Assembly (NCBI GenBank): GCA_017744355.1
Contig: JAGIBK010000004.1
Span: 1-64,000, forward strand
Direction: 5' to 3'
Origin: a bacterium
Lineage (GTDB): Bacteria; Cyanobacteriota; Sericytochromatia; S15B-MN24; UBA4093
Length of the DNA: 64,000 bases
The notes under the pieces are model-generated. The model was not told where the DNA came from and searched no databases. It saw only the letters and a program-made list of their open reading frames with translations. The position numbers and the translations under genes were made by a program. Each line of letters opens with the position of its first letter. The stretch's first letter is position 1. Shown in pieces: positions 15,022 through 27,070 of this stretch.

Positions 15022-16142
15022 CGGGTAGCCGCCTCCGGGGTGACGCGCCAGCTGAGGTGGTACTCGGCCCACTCGGTCGCAAGCGCCGAGTCCGTCAGCT
15101 TGAGCGGGTTCTTGGTATCGACCATGACGGCGATCTCGTCGGTGGCTTCCTTGCCCGCGGCCTTCTGGGCGGCCTTGGGGTGGGGCCCGTGGTGGATGCC
15201 CGCCGGGTGGAAGGTCACCATCGCCGGCCCGATGTTCTGGCGGCTGAAGAAGTCACCGTCGTGGTAGAAGATGACCTCATCGTAGTCGATGTTGCGGTGG
15301 TAGAAGGGCACCCGCATGGCCTCGGGATCACTCTCGAAGGGCCGGGGCACGAAGGTGCAGATGACGAAGTTGCCGCCGAGGAAGGTCGTGTGCACGCTCG
15401 GGGGCAGGTGGTAGCGGTGGCTCATGACCGGACGGATGTCCCGGACGTTGAGCTTCCAGACCGACAGATCACCCTTCCAGCCCACCACGTCCATCGGGTG
15501 GTAGGGATAGAAGACCGAGGTGAAGACGCCTTCGCGCTTGATGCGCACCTCGTACTCGCCCGCGGGCGCATCCAGCACCGGAGCGGGCTCAGGGCTCTTG
15601 AGGACGCTCCAGTCGAAGACGGCGTTGGGCCCCAGAGGACCACGATCGGGCAGGGTGATCTCGCCCTTCGACTCGATGAAGAGGAAGAAGTTGTCCGTGG
15701 TGCGAGGCAAGAGGCGATAGGTGGTGCCCTTGGGGATCACCAGGTAATCACCGCGCTCGAAGTCGAGCACGCCGAAGTCGCACTCCAGCGTCCCTTCGCC
15801 GCGGTGCACGAAAATCACGTCGTCCCCGTCCGCGTTGCGGAGCCAGTAGGGCATCGGCTCGTTCAGGCGCGAGATCTTGAGGGCCACGTCGTCGTTGTAC
15901 ATGAAGGTCTCGGGCAGGCCGCGCAGCGCGTCGGTCGCATCCGAGGGCGTGAGCTTGGCCGTGTCGAGGGCGCGGGGCTTGAGGGGCCCTTCGATGCGGA
16001 TCCAGTCGGTGGGCTGGTGGGTGTGGTACAGGTGCGACACCCGGCCGAAGAAGCCCTTGCGGCCGTGCTCGTCCTCGTAGGTGCCTTCGGGCAGCCCTAC
16101 GTGGGCCTGGGTGGTCGCCTTCCCCTTTGACTGCGGATACAC
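15018..16142 (-). CDS. hmgA: Homogentisate 1,2-dioxygenase
   Basis: 374 residues of the cupin-type homogentisate dioxygenase family, a little shorter than the about 430 of typical enzymes. It opens the ring of homogentisate to maleylacetoacetate with Fe(II) and oxygen. Expected ligand region is visible: HRNIDYDEVIFYHDGDF followed by FHPAGIHHGPHP, giving His/Glu/His iron ligands. The first half contains a cupin strand set (HRGEGTLECDFGVLDFERGDYLVIPKG). It starts with GTG at 16142 after GGGAGGA, 12 bases downstream of the fumarylacetoacetase gene. Tyrosine/phenylalanine catabolism. Confidence 0.9.
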   Translation of the reverse strand: MYPQSKGKATTQAHVGLPEGTYEDEHGRKGFFGRVSHLYHTHQPTDWIRIEGPLKPRALDTAKLTPSDATDALRGLPETFMYNDDVALKISRLNEPMPYWLRNADGDDVIFVHRGEGTLECDFGVLDFERGDYLVIPKGTTYRLLPRTTDNFFLFIESKGEITLPDRGPLGPNAVFDWSVLKSPEPAPVLDAPAGEYEVRIKREGVFTSVFYPYHPMDVVGWKGDLSVWKLNVRDIRPVMSHRYHLPPSVHTTFLGGNFVICTFVPRPFESDPEAMRVPFYHRNIDYDEVIFYHDGDFFSRQNIGPAMVTFHPAGIHHGPHPKAAQKAAGKEATDEIAVMVDTKNPLKLTDSALATEWAEYHLSWRVTPEAATR

Positions 16143-16154
16143 GGTCTTCCTCCC

Positions 16155-17135
16155 TTACGATTGACGGACGACGCGGTTGCGGAGCGTGCCGAGCTTCTCG
16201 ATTTCAAGCTCGATCACGTCGCCGGGCTGCACCCAGCGATCCAGCTCGTAGCCGCAGCCGCCGCCGACGGTGCCCGAGCCGAAGATGTCGCCGGGGTAGA
16301 TCGTCTCCTCGCGGGAGACGTGGGCAATCATCTGCTCGAAAGTCCAGTGCGAGGTGCCGGAGTTGCCGTCCGACCAGGTCTCGCCGTTGATGCGCGCGGT
16401 CATGCGCAGGTTGCGCGGATCGCCCACCTCGTCGGGAGTGACGAGGTACGGCCCGATGCCAGTGGCGAAGTCCTTGCCCTTGGCGGGCCCGAGGCGCAAT
16501 TGCACCTCCTGCATCTGGGCGTCGCGCGCGCTGAAGTCGTTGAGGATGCAGTAGCCTGCGATGTACTCGTGCGCCTTCTCGACCGGGATGTTGCGGCCCT
16601 CCTTGCCGATGACGCAGGCGATCTCGAGCTCGTAGTCGAACTTCTCGGTGTAGGAGGGCCACTGGATGTCCACGTCGGGGCCCACCAGCGAGCGATTGTT
16701 GCCCTTGTAGTAGACGGGCAGCTCGTACCAGAGCTGGGGCATCTCCTGGCCGCGCCGCTCGTAGCCGCGCTTGGTGTGGGCCTCGAAGGCCAAAAAGTCG
16801 CGCAGCATGTTCGCCCGGGTCAAGGGGCTCAAGAGCCGCACCTCGTCCACCGAGTAGAACAGGGCGCCGGCATCCGCGCGCGGCGCGAGCGTGCCCGCCA
16901 CGAAGCGCGAGAGCAGGGCCCGGGCAGCCTCCATCCCGAGGGCGCCGCTCTCGAGGAAGCGAAGCATGTCGGACGGGAAGTAGACGTCGGCAAAGCGGCC
17001 GGCGGCCTCGCGCGAGAGCTCGGGCAGGGCGGCGATGTAGGCGGCGTTGAGATCGAGGATGCGATCGCCGACCACCGCTCCGAGCCGATTGATCAGGCCG
17101 AGGGGGGTGGCGACCTCAAAAGTGACGAGCTTCAA
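16155..17135 (-). CDS. Fumarylacetoacetate hydrolase family protein
   Basis: 326 residues. FAH-type hydrolases split fumarylacetoacetate into fumarate and acetoacetate. The C-terminal catalytic domain shows DYELEIACVIGKEGRNIP (metal-binding Glu residues), GYCILNDFSARDAQ, GPAKGKDFATGIGPYLVTP and GSGTVGGGCGYELDRW. It is the first gene of the operon with homogentisate dioxygenase, which supports this role over other FAH-family reactions. It starts with TTG at 17135 (LKLVTFEV) because GGAGG is 6-7 bases upstream. No maleylacetoacetate isomerase is present in the operon. Confidence 0.88.
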   Translation of the reverse strand: MKLVTFEVATPLGLINRLGAVVGDRILDLNAAYIAALPELSREAAGRFADVYFPSDMLRFLESGALGMEAARALLSRFVAGTLAPRADAGALFYSVDEVRLLSPLTRANMLRDFLAFEAHTKRGYERRGQEMPQLWYELPVYYKGNNRSLVGPDVDIQWPSYTEKFDYELEIACVIGKEGRNIPVEKAHEYIAGYCILNDFSARDAQMQEVQLRLGPAKGKDFATGIGPYLVTPDEVGDPRNLRMTARINGETWSDGNSGTSHWTFEQMIAHVSREETIYPGDIFGSGTVGGGCGYELDRWVQPGDVIELEIEKLGTLRNRVVRQS

Positions 17136-17319
17136 ACAGGACCTCCGGTGAGGGGAAACGCGCCTGACACCGAGGCCTGGCGCCCATTTCCATGCTACCA
17201 CGCTGGTTTCCCACTCCGCCAGTCAACATAACCCCCGAACATAAAGTGTGCAAGGAACACGGAAACGCCCTCCCACGGGCTGTTACGATACCCTCACGAC
17301 TTTCACGAGAGGTGAATCC

Positions 17320-18567
17320 ATGCGCCATCGACCGAATGCGGCCATCCTGGGTGGCCTCGTCCTCGCCGCCGCCCTGACCCTCGCCCTTCCCGCCCGCGCC
17401 GAAGCGCCGCAAGAAGCCGTCCTGGTGGGCGGAAAGAGCGTCTTCTCGCTCGGCGACGGCAACGGCCTCTCGGGCAGAGAGCGCGCCATGCGCGTCACCG
17501 AAAAGCTCAACCAGTGGCTCGCCGACCCCACCGCCATCACCGCGCTGCGCGTCGAGCGCCTGCGCCGGGGCCCCGCCGTCATGCTCGGCGACGAAGCCCT
17601 CTTGACCGTGACCGAGTCGGACGCCGTGAGCGCCGGCACCAGCCGCGAGGAGCTGGCCCAGACCTGGGAAGAGCGCCTCGAAGCGGCGGCCTCCGAGGCC
17701 CGCGCGGCCAAGGAGGGCAATCCCTTCGGCTCGGGGCTCGCCATCGCCAAGAACCTGCTGGCGGCGCTGGGGGTGCTCTTGGGCGGCACGATCGCCGCCT
17801 GGCTCATCACCTGGGGCGCTTCGCGCTTCGCCGAGCTGCTCGGGCAACAGAACTCGCGTCTCAACCCCAATCTGATCGCTGTGGCGGGCGGCGTCGCCTC
17901 GGTGGCGGTCGCCATCGGCTCGGTCGCCAGCGCCCTCTCGTACCTGCCGGGAGCCTATTCGCTGCCCGTCACCATCACCTTGGTCGCCCTCGGGGCCATG
18001 GCCCTCATCGCCTCGGCCGAGTCCCTCGGCAACGTCGCGGGCGGCCTCGTGGTCAAGTGGAACGCGCTCTACACGGTGGGCGACCACGTGCGGGTCGGCG
18101 GCTTCGCCGGGCGGGTCAAGGCCGTCGGCCACCTCTTCACCCGGCTCGAGACCGAACACCACGGCGAGCGCCTGATCCCCAACAGCAGCATCCTGCGCCG
18201 CGGCGCGGCCCTGCTTGCCGCCCCCAGCCTCGCCGAGCTCAAGGTGAGCATCCGCCTCGCCTACACCGTCTCGCGCGACCTGGCCCAGGCCATCGTCGTC
18301 GAGGCCGCCCTGCGCACCCAGGGCCTGAGCGACGAGCCCATGCCCGAATGCCTCGTCTCGGAGCTCGAGGACGAAGTCATCCGCTACGAGTTGCACGGCC
18401 GGGTCCTCAAAGGCCAGACCCCCGAGGTGGTCGCCTCGCGCTTCCACGTCAACCTCCTGGACGTGCTGGGCGAGAACGCCCTCGCGCCTGGCGGCCAGCC
18501 CATGCCCCGCCCCAAGACCCGGCTCGGCGTGACCACCCTCGAGCAAACCCGCCACCACAGCGCCTGA
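17320..18567 (+). CDS. MscS-like mechanosensitive channel with N-terminal periplasmic domain
   Basis: 415 residues. A signal peptide (ALTLALPARA) leads to a roughly 120-residue extracytoplasmic domain. Hydrophobic helices near residues 140-240 follow, then the MscS beta domain with GNVAGGLVVKWNALYTVGDHVRVGGF, a VKAVGHLFTRLET turn and the IPNSSIL motif. It is expected to release solutes through the inner membrane under osmotic downshock. ATG 17320 has GAGAGGTG upstream. The downstream lon gene is 135 bases away and probably has its own promoter. Confidence 0.85.
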   Translation: MRHRPNAAILGGLVLAAALTLALPARAEAPQEAVLVGGKSVFSLGDGNGLSGRERAMRVTEKLNQWLADPTAITALRVERLRRGPAVMLGDEALLTVTESDAVSAGTSREELAQTWEERLEAAASEARAAKEGNPFGSGLAIAKNLLAALGVLLGGTIAAWLITWGASRFAELLGQQNSRLNPNLIAVAGGVASVAVAIGSVASALSYLPGAYSLPVTITLVALGAMALIASAESLGNVAGGLVVKWNALYTVGDHVRVGGFAGRVKAVGHLFTRLETEHHGERLIPNSSILRRGAALLAAPSLAELKVSIRLAYTVSRDLAQAIVVEAALRTQGLSDEPMPECLVSELEDEVIRYELHGRVLKGQTPEVVASRFHVNLLDVLGENALAPGGQPMPRPKTRLGVTTLEQTRHHSA

Positions 18568-18599
18568 GCAGCCGCCCCGCAGCGGAGCTAGCCCCTGAT

Positions 18600-18627
18600 G
18601 CACGAAGGCCCTCGCGGATCTTCGTGC
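18600..18627. promoter_or_regulatory. Inverted repeat upstream of lon
   Basis: GCACGAAG (18600-18607) and CTTCGTGC (18620-18627) are separated by 12 bases. The site could be a repressor operator for the heat-shock-related lon gene or a hairpin ending the channel transcript. It does not match CIRCE or HAIR consensus. Confidence 0.35.
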
Positions 18628-18702
18628 GATCGGCGTGCTCCTTGAAAGGAGCCGGGGCGTCAGCATGGGGTGCGCGCATCTGGTGAGCGAGGGGAGGTCC
18701 CC

Positions 18703-21126
<2,424 letters not shown>

Positions 21127-21231
21127 ACGGCTTTGAACAAAGCAACCCCTCTTTCTTCTCGGGGTAGACTCCAGGAGCACAGCGGCCCACGGCACAGGCC
21201 TGGGCCTTGCATGCTTAGGAGGATGTCGGTG

Positions 21232-21774
21232 GTGAAACATTCGAATCGTGCGCTCGTCCTCGGGGCCATGAGCCTGCTACTGGCGGCCTGCGGCACGGGC
21301 ATCCAAGAGCCGGTCTCGCGCGCTCAGCTCGGCGTCCTCGAGGCGCGCACCGAAGCCATGGACGCGATGTTCGCGAACAAGGTCGCCGTGGTCAACATGG
21401 CGGAGGTCGCTCTGGGCAAGCTCGCGCAGGCGAACGGCGGCTCCCAGGCCGTCAAGGACTATGGCCGCAAGATGGAGCAGGACCACTCCATGGCCAACGA
21501 GAAGCTCACGGCGATCGCCACGAAGAAAGGGATGACGCTGCCCAAGGACCTCGACGCCGAGCACAAGGCCCTCTACGAGCGCCTGTCCAAACTCACGGGC
21601 AAAGCCTTCGACACCGCCTATCGGGAAGCGATGGTGAAGGGGCACGAAAAGGCCATCAAGCTCTTCGAGGAAGAAATCGCCAAGGGCCAGGATGCCGACC
21701 TCAAGGACTTTGCCACCAAGACGCTGCCAACGCTCAAGGAGCACCTCAAGCTCGCCGAGCAGCTCCCCGGCTAG
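21232..21774 (+). CDS. DUF4142 ferritin-like lipoprotein
   Basis: About 180 residues. The lipobox LLAAC follows a short hydrophobic segment, so it is a lipoprotein. The mature part is helical and matches DUF4142: MAEVALGKLAQANGGSQAVKDYGRKMEQDH followed by a second pair of helices with HEKAIKLFEEEI. Such proteins form a four-helix bundle of unknown role and are frequent in stress loci. AGGAGG abuts ATG 21223 with zero spacing, so translation more likely starts at GTG 21229 or 21232; I chose 21232. A terminator follows. Confidence 0.8.
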   Translation: MKHSNRALVLGAMSLLLAACGTGIQEPVSRAQLGVLEARTEAMDAMFANKVAVVNMAEVALGKLAQANGGSQAVKDYGRKMEQDHSMANEKLTAIATKKGMTLPKDLDAEHKALYERLSKLTGKAFDTAYREAMVKGHEKAIKLFEEEIAKGQDADLKDFATKTLPTLKEHLKLAEQLPG

Positions 21775-21780
21775 ATGCCC

Positions 21781-21806
21781 GCCCCCGCCTCGAACGAGGC
21801 GGGGGC
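21781..21806. terminator. Bidirectional terminator hairpin
   Basis: GCCCCCGCCT pairs with AGGCGGGGGC (21781-21790 with 21797-21806) between convergent genes; CTTTCTC follows on the plus strand. Confidence 0.8.
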
Positions 21807-21811
21807 CTTTC

Positions 21812-24148
21812 TCACTGGACGAGGCCCAGGAAGTCCTTCTTGACCCACTCGGGACTCTGCTGCACGTCCCAGACCTGGAGCCCATCGAGGGTGCCCAGGG
21901 CGCAGGCCGTGAAGTTGCTAGACGTGCCCGAGAAGAGCAGGCGCCCGAGTGGGCTGTTGAAGATAGGGCCTGCGTAAGGGTGAGTCGCCACCTTCTCCCC
22001 ATCCAGGTACAGCTCCATGCCGCGCGGCCCCCAGCTCGTCGCCAGGTGGTGCCATGTATCCGCGCGCCAGGGCGTCGTCGTGGTCGGCCGATAGGTCGCA
22101 ACATTCCAGGCGGTGCCGCTGTGGAGCTGGAGCCGCAGCTGGGGGGTACCGTCCGCGGCCCGATAGGTATCCAGGTTGAAGACGTCGTCGCCGTTGTCCG
22201 CCCGCGTCACGCCGAAGACCATGGTCGGGCGCTCGCCCCAGTGGTAGGCGGGCCGGTACCAGAAGGCCGCGGTCCCTTGCGAGCGGTTGAGGTAGCGATT
22301 GGCGTCGAAGGCGAGGGTGTCGGGCCCGGTGCCGTCGCCCCCGTAGGGGGTGGGGTAGTCCGCCTCCTCGACCTGGAAGCCGTCGAACCAGGCGGTGCCG
22401 GTGCGGCGGCGCAGGATCGGGATGACCTTGGCCGTTGTACAGGTGTTGACGAAGGTCTTGGTGACGCTGATCCGCGTCCAGCCGAAGGTCCCCACCGGCG
22501 CCGGGCAGGAGTTGATGATGTCCGGGACCGAGAGCGGACCGCTCGCCAGGTAGGGATCCAGGTAGATGCCGAAGTCGATCCCGTCCGGGCTGCCGGTGAT
22601 CCCCTGGCCCTTCACCCAGACCGAGAAGGTATAGGTACGGCCCGCGCGGAAGGTCTGATTCAGCATGTAGTGGACGTAATCCTCGTTGGCGCTCGCCTTG
22701 GTGACCCGCAGCGATCGCGCCCCGAAGCGGTACACGTTGGGATCGAGCGCGAACTGGCCTCCGTTGCTCCCGCTCAAGAGCATCCCGTCTGGCACCCCGT
22801 CGGCATCGCCGTCCAGCTCGAAGCTGGAGTTGGGGGCGAGGTTGGTCCCCAAATCCACGACCACCCCGGTTCCCACGCGGCCCGAGGCCAGGGTGGTCCC
22901 GACGCGCTCGTCCGCGTTCGAGAAGCCCTGGATCACGCGCTGGCCTTGCGGCGCGTAGTCGGTGGCCCCGCCTCCCTCCTCGAGTTGGAGGGCATCCACG
23001 TAGACCGTCGCGGGGAAGGTGACCTCGCCTGCGACGCTGCCCGGCCGGAACAGGGCGATCGCCCGCGGGGTCGAACCCGTCGCGGTGAAGCTGAAGGAGT
23101 AGCGCCGCCACTGCTGGGTGAGCACGAAGTTCGGGCTGTTGAAGCGCGTCAAGGCATCCGTCTGCGGGTTCACCTGGAACTGCAGACGCTCCCCGCCGCT
23201 GGCCCCGCGGGCGTAGAGCGAGTAGGTGTAGGTCTTGCCGGCCTCCAGGCCAAGCCCCTTGCTGAGCAGGAACCCGCCCGCGTAGCCCTGGCCGAGCCAC
23301 ATGTCCCCCGCGGCGTTGGCGGTGAAGCGTAGCGCCTGCTTCCCCTCATGGACGACGCCCGTCTCGATCGAATAGGTGGCCGCGGCGACCGGGTTGTGGA
23401 AGAACCACTCACGCAGCGCAGCGTCCTCGAAGCCCGGATTCACGAGCAAGTTGCGGCTGCGATCGCCCATCCCAAGGCGCCAGACCCCGCCCGGACCGGG
23501 TCTCACGAACTGGACCGGGTCCATGTCGCCAAGCAGGGCCTCTTGGACCAGGGCCTCGACCTGACGCACCAGGGCCTCGGAGGCCCCTGCGCCGAGGGCC
23601 GAGGCACGAGGGGTCCCGGTGGTGGTCTCGTAGCTCACCTTGCCGATCACGTCGCTCGCCGCCAGGCCCAGGTGGTCCCAGAGGAGGCCGACCGCCGTGG
23701 TCATGCTCGAGAGCTGGATGGCCGTCCCGCTGACGCTGGTCCAGCCACTCGCGGTGAACTGCACCAGGGTCCTCAAGCGGAAGACCGGGCTACCGGCTCC
23801 GGCGAGGGTCTTGGAGGATTCGAGCAGGTAAAGCCCGCCCACGGCCGGGGTGAAGGCGCCGAGGGCCTGAACGGTGAAGGTCCCGTCCGGCGCGGTGATC
23901 CCGGTGCCCTTGGCCTGAAGGGTCGCCGGATCGAGGAGGGTGACGGTGGCGTTGACCCGCACCTGGCTGACGTTGGCCTGGGCGGCGTACGAGTCGTCGA
24001 GCACCAGCCGCCCCGTGAAGAGGGAAGCCCCCACGAGCGCGCGTGCTGTATTCGAGGGGCCTGGCGCCGCGGCCGGTGGCAGCTGGCAGCCGAGCAAGCT
24101 CAGGGCAGCCATCAGAAAGGCGATCGTCACGCGCAAGCAACGGGCCAT
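21812..24148 (-). CDS. Large lipoprotein with two CBM-like jelly rolls and a LamG domain
   Basis: 778 residues with lipobox LSLLGC. Residues about 40-150 form a carboxypeptidase-regulatory-like beta domain. Two carbohydrate-binding-module-like domains follow, each beginning with a NP(G/N)SFE-type strand (NLLVNPGFED and NLAPNSSFELDGD). The C-terminal 200 residues form a LamG/concanavalin-like domain with DTWHHLATSWGPRGMELYLDG. The protein is probably exposed on the cell surface and may bind glycans. It starts 4 bases after the stop of the NHL/LamG lipoprotein gene, so the two are co-transcribed; both share the N-terminal domain plan. Confidence 0.8.
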   Translation of the reverse strand: MARCLRVTIAFLMAALSLLGCQLPPAAAPGPSNTARALVGASLFTGRLVLDDSYAAQANVSQVRVNATVTLLDPATLQAKGTGITAPDGTFTVQALGAFTPAVGGLYLLESSKTLAGAGSPVFRLRTLVQFTASGWTSVSGTAIQLSSMTTAVGLLWDHLGLAASDVIGKVSYETTTGTPRASALGAGASEALVRQVEALVQEALLGDMDPVQFVRPGPGGVWRLGMGDRSRNLLVNPGFEDAALREWFFHNPVAAATYSIETGVVHEGKQALRFTANAAGDMWLGQGYAGGFLLSKGLGLEAGKTYTYSLYARGASGGERLQFQVNPQTDALTRFNSPNFVLTQQWRRYSFSFTATGSTPRAIALFRPGSVAGEVTFPATVYVDALQLEEGGGATDYAPQGQRVIQGFSNADERVGTTLASGRVGTGVVVDLGTNLAPNSSFELDGDADGVPDGMLLSGSNGGQFALDPNVYRFGARSLRVTKASANEDYVHYMLNQTFRAGRTYTFSVWVKGQGITGSPDGIDFGIYLDPYLASGPLSVPDIINSCPAPVGTFGWTRISVTKTFVNTCTTAKVIPILRRRTGTAWFDGFQVEEADYPTPYGGDGTGPDTLAFDANRYLNRSQGTAAFWYRPAYHWGERPTMVFGVTRADNGDDVFNLDTYRAADGTPQLRLQLHSGTAWNVATYRPTTTTPWRADTWHHLATSWGPRGMELYLDGEKVATHPYAGPIFNSPLGRLLFSGTSSNFTACALGTLDGLQVWDVQQSPEWVKKDFLGLVQ

Positions 24149-24152
24149 GGCG

Positions 24153-26357
24153 CTACTCCTGGCTGAGCCCGCGCGCGTCGCGGGCGATTTCGTCGGCGGC
24201 CTTGGCGTAGTCGTAGGTGCGGAGCTGGTCGATGGTCCCCTCCAGGTTGGTGACGCCCCCGCCGAAGTTCCGGCCGACGTAGAGATCGAGCGGGTCCTCG
24301 TTCATCAGGGCGTTCGGGACCACGCTCGTCGCAAGCGCCCCATCCAGGTAGAGGGCCACCTTGGACGCGCTCCAGGTGAAGGCCACGTGGTGCCACTCGT
24401 TGGCCTTCCAGTGGGAAACCGACACGCTCGGCGCCTGCTGGGGCTGCCCACCGACCCGGTACCAGAGGATCAGGGTGCCGTTCTCCTTGAAGAGGCTCAC
24501 GACCTCGTTCTGGACGGCGACTGCCGGATCGTCGAACTCGACCAGGTAGTTGCGCTGGGTCGAGTTGCCCGGCCAGGTGGGCTTCACCCAGAACGAGACG
24601 GTTCCCGCGCCCTTCTTGAGCATGCCCTCGCGGCGGAAGGCCAGGGAGTTGGCAGGCAACAGCCGCTGCACCCGGTTGTTGTTGTCGTCACCCACCAGGA
24701 TGGCGCCGTCCGGCGCGTAGGCGAGCCCCCGCGCGTTGGCGAACTGGCCGTTGCCCGGGCCGGGCCCACCGAAGGCCCCGATCAGGTTGCCGAAGCGATC
24801 GAACTTCTGGATGCGGGAAGCCGAGCTCTCGGCGACCCAGACGTAGCCCGCATGGTCGATCAAGACGTCCTCGGGGTCCTGGAACTGACCGGGGGCCGGG
24901 CCATTGACGCCCCACTTGCGCAAGAAGACGCCGTTCGCGTCGAAGACCTGGATGCGGTGGTTGGCCCGATCGGCTACGAAAATGTCGCCGTTGGGGGCAA
25001 TCGCCACCCCCATGACGGCGGCGAAGGCGCCGTCGGCGGCCGAGGTGGCGACGGTATTACCCGCGCTCGTCGTCCAGGTGACACCCCCGCCGATGCCTCG
25101 CAGGAAGTTGCCGTTGGGGTCGTACTTGAGGATACGGTGGTTGCTAGAATCCGAGATCCAGACGTTGCCTGCCGCGTCGAAGCGCGCGTGGTGTGGGTAA
25201 TTCAGGCCGTTGTGGGCTGCGCTGCTCGCCGTTCCCGTCGGCGAGGTCCAGCGCGAACCCTGGCCGATCCCCCACAAGAGGTTGCCGCTCGGGTCGAACT
25301 TCTTGACCTGGTGGCTGGCGAAGTCGGTCACCAGCAGGTTGAAATTCCCGTCCACCGAGACGCTGACCGGGTGCCAGAACTGCATGGCGCCGTCGCCCTT
25401 GGTGCCGAAGCTCCAGAGCAGGGCGCCGTCGGGGGTGAACTTCCGGATGCGATAGTTGCCGAGGTCCGGGGCGTAGACGTTGCCCAACCGGTCCGCGGTG
25501 GGCCCGAGGGTCCGCTGGAGCACGTCACGGCCGCCGATCTGGCCGTCGAAGAGCGCGATCCCATTGGCGCTGACGACGGCGCGACCGCCGTCCTTACCCC
25601 GCACCGTCGTGATCCGCTGCCCTTCGAGGGTTCCGGTCTGGTAGGCCTCTTCAAGGTCGAAGAGGACCCGGCCGGCCGAGGGACCGTAGGCCAGGCGATA
25701 GGTGGCATCGGCGGCCGTGTAGGCGATCCAGCGCACCGGGTCGAGGTTGACGGCGAGGGCCTGGCTCACCAGAGCGCTCACCGCGTCGAGCTCGGCGTTC
25801 GTCACGCCGGCTCCTTCGGCGAAGGAGCCGGTGGCCGGATCGAGACGACCCAGCAGGGCGCTGCCGTCGCGGGCGCGCAGGTCCCGAATGACGGCAAGGG
25901 CCGTGGTCCGTGCGCTCAGGACGATCCCTGCGCCGCCTGCTGCGGCCTCGGTCGAACCCGAGAGCGCACGCCAGCGGTTCCCGTCCCAGCTGACCAGGGT
26001 GCGGAAGCGCAGGGCGGCGCGATCGCCCGCTGACCCGAAGCTCTTGAGGGCATCGAGGGCGTAAACGGCGTTGGTCGTCGGAGCGAAGGAAACGAAGGGG
26101 TTGAGCGAAAAGGCCCCCGAAGCATCGGTCAGGCCGGTGGCGACCACCTGGTTGGAGGCATTCAGCAAGGTGACGGTGGCGTTGGCCACCAGATCCGAAG
26201 CACTCGCCTGAGCCGAATAGCCGGCCACGATCCGGCCCCAGAGGGGTGCTGCTTGGGCCTCAAGCTCGGTTGGCGGCACTGTGACGACGGGCCGGCCGGG
26301 TGCGAGGCACCCGCCCAGCGCGATCGCAACCGCCACTCCCATCCAAAGCCGCCGCAT
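24153..26357 (-). CDS. NHL-repeat beta-propeller lipoprotein with C-terminal LamG domain
   Basis: 734 residues, lipobox ALGGC. The N-terminal 180 residues resemble those of the next gene (NATVTLL, a beta domain and a helical ALVSQAL region). Residues about 230-560 carry six NHL blades, recognisable by repeats such as NYRIRKFTPDG, SNHRILKYDPNG, ANHRIQVFDANG and SASRIQKFDRFG. Residues about 570-730 form a LamG domain (NEWHHVAFTWSASKVALYLDG). The first gene of a two-gene surface-lipoprotein operon. Ligands unknown. Confidence 0.82.
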   Translation of the reverse strand: MRRLWMGVAVAIALGGCLAPGRPVVTVPPTELEAQAAPLWGRIVAGYSAQASASDLVANATVTLLNASNQVVATGLTDASGAFSLNPFVSFAPTTNAVYALDALKSFGSAGDRAALRFRTLVSWDGNRWRALSGSTEAAAGGAGIVLSARTTALAVIRDLRARDGSALLGRLDPATGSFAEGAGVTNAELDAVSALVSQALAVNLDPVRWIAYTAADATYRLAYGPSAGRVLFDLEEAYQTGTLEGQRITTVRGKDGGRAVVSANGIALFDGQIGGRDVLQRTLGPTADRLGNVYAPDLGNYRIRKFTPDGALLWSFGTKGDGAMQFWHPVSVSVDGNFNLLVTDFASHQVKKFDPSGNLLWGIGQGSRWTSPTGTASSAAHNGLNYPHHARFDAAGNVWISDSSNHRILKYDPNGNFLRGIGGGVTWTTSAGNTVATSAADGAFAAVMGVAIAPNGDIFVADRANHRIQVFDANGVFLRKWGVNGPAPGQFQDPEDVLIDHAGYVWVAESSASRIQKFDRFGNLIGAFGGPGPGNGQFANARGLAYAPDGAILVGDDNNNRVQRLLPANSLAFRREGMLKKGAGTVSFWVKPTWPGNSTQRNYLVEFDDPAVAVQNEVVSLFKENGTLILWYRVGGQPQQAPSVSVSHWKANEWHHVAFTWSASKVALYLDGALATSVVPNALMNEDPLDLYVGRNFGGGVTNLEGTIDQLRTYDYAKAADEIARDARGLSQE

Positions 26358-26424
26358 GGTCCCTCCGGCTCAAATCCCCTGCTAGAGGGAACATACCCGG
26401 GATGAGAAGCGGCTAAGCGAGTGT

Positions 26425-27021
26425 TTACCGGAGCTGGCGGCGCAGCGCGTGGATGATGTCCGGGGCGACGCGTTGCGTGCCCCAGTCGATGGCCCATGCG
26501 GGGATCAGGGGAATACCGGGATCGAGACGCACCTTGTAGATCACCAGGGTTTCGTCCCCGTCCGGCACCAGGTGCCACGAGCCGACGACCTCCTTGACCG
26601 TGCCCTCGACCCGGTGCCAGGTGATGGAGCGCTTATCCGCCGCGTGGGTGATGCGGTTGACCACCCAGCGATCGGTCATGGGCCAGGGGTAATCGAGCAG
26701 CGAGTAGTGATCCTCGACGGGCCCCTCCTTGGAGCGGGTGTCGGTCTTGAGGATGCCCTTGAAGATCTTGTCGTAGCGATCGTAGTCGATCAGCACGTTC
26801 CAGACGCGGTCGGCCGAAGCCTTGACCAGCCCGACGCACAGCACGTCCTTGAGGGTCGACTCGTGGGTGTTGCGCAGGCGCACGACCACCTCGCCCTGCT
26901 CGACGGCCTTGACCTCTCGGGCCGAGAGGTCGAGCCCCGCCTCGGGAAGGGCGGCGGCAGGACGCATGAGCGTTAGGGCCAAGCAAAGCGGGACCAGGCA
27001 GGCAAGAAGTCGCGATCGCAT
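26425..27021 (-). CDS. Exported START/SRPBCC-fold protein
   Basis: 198 residues with a signal peptide (ACLVPLCLALTLMRPAAA). The mature part looks like a START/polyketide-cyclase-type lipid-binding fold: VKASADRVWNVLIDYDRYDKIF, DRWVVNRITHAADK, SITWHRVEGTVKEVVGSWHL, and a C-terminal helix. Such domains hold hydrophobic ligands. ATG 27021 is chosen to give a proper signal peptide. It lies 3' of the phosphatase gene on the same strand, separated by a terminator hairpin. Confidence 0.75.
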   Translation of the reverse strand: MRSRLLACLVPLCLALTLMRPAAALPEAGLDLSAREVKAVEQGEVVVRLRNTHESTLKDVLCVGLVKASADRVWNVLIDYDRYDKIFKGILKTDTRSKEGPVEDHYSLLDYPWPMTDRWVVNRITHAADKRSITWHRVEGTVKEVVGSWHLVPDGDETLVIYKVRLDPGIPLIPAWAIDWGTQRVAPDIIHALRRQLR

Positions 27022-27070
27022 GGAAGGTTTATACCGATTCTCAAGCGCCCTTGCAACCACCCCTCACGAA

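Noticed and set aside
18600..18627. Inverted repeat before lon as a CIRCE or HAIR heat-shock element
   Set aside because: Sequence and spacing match neither consensus; kept only as a low-confidence inverted repeat.
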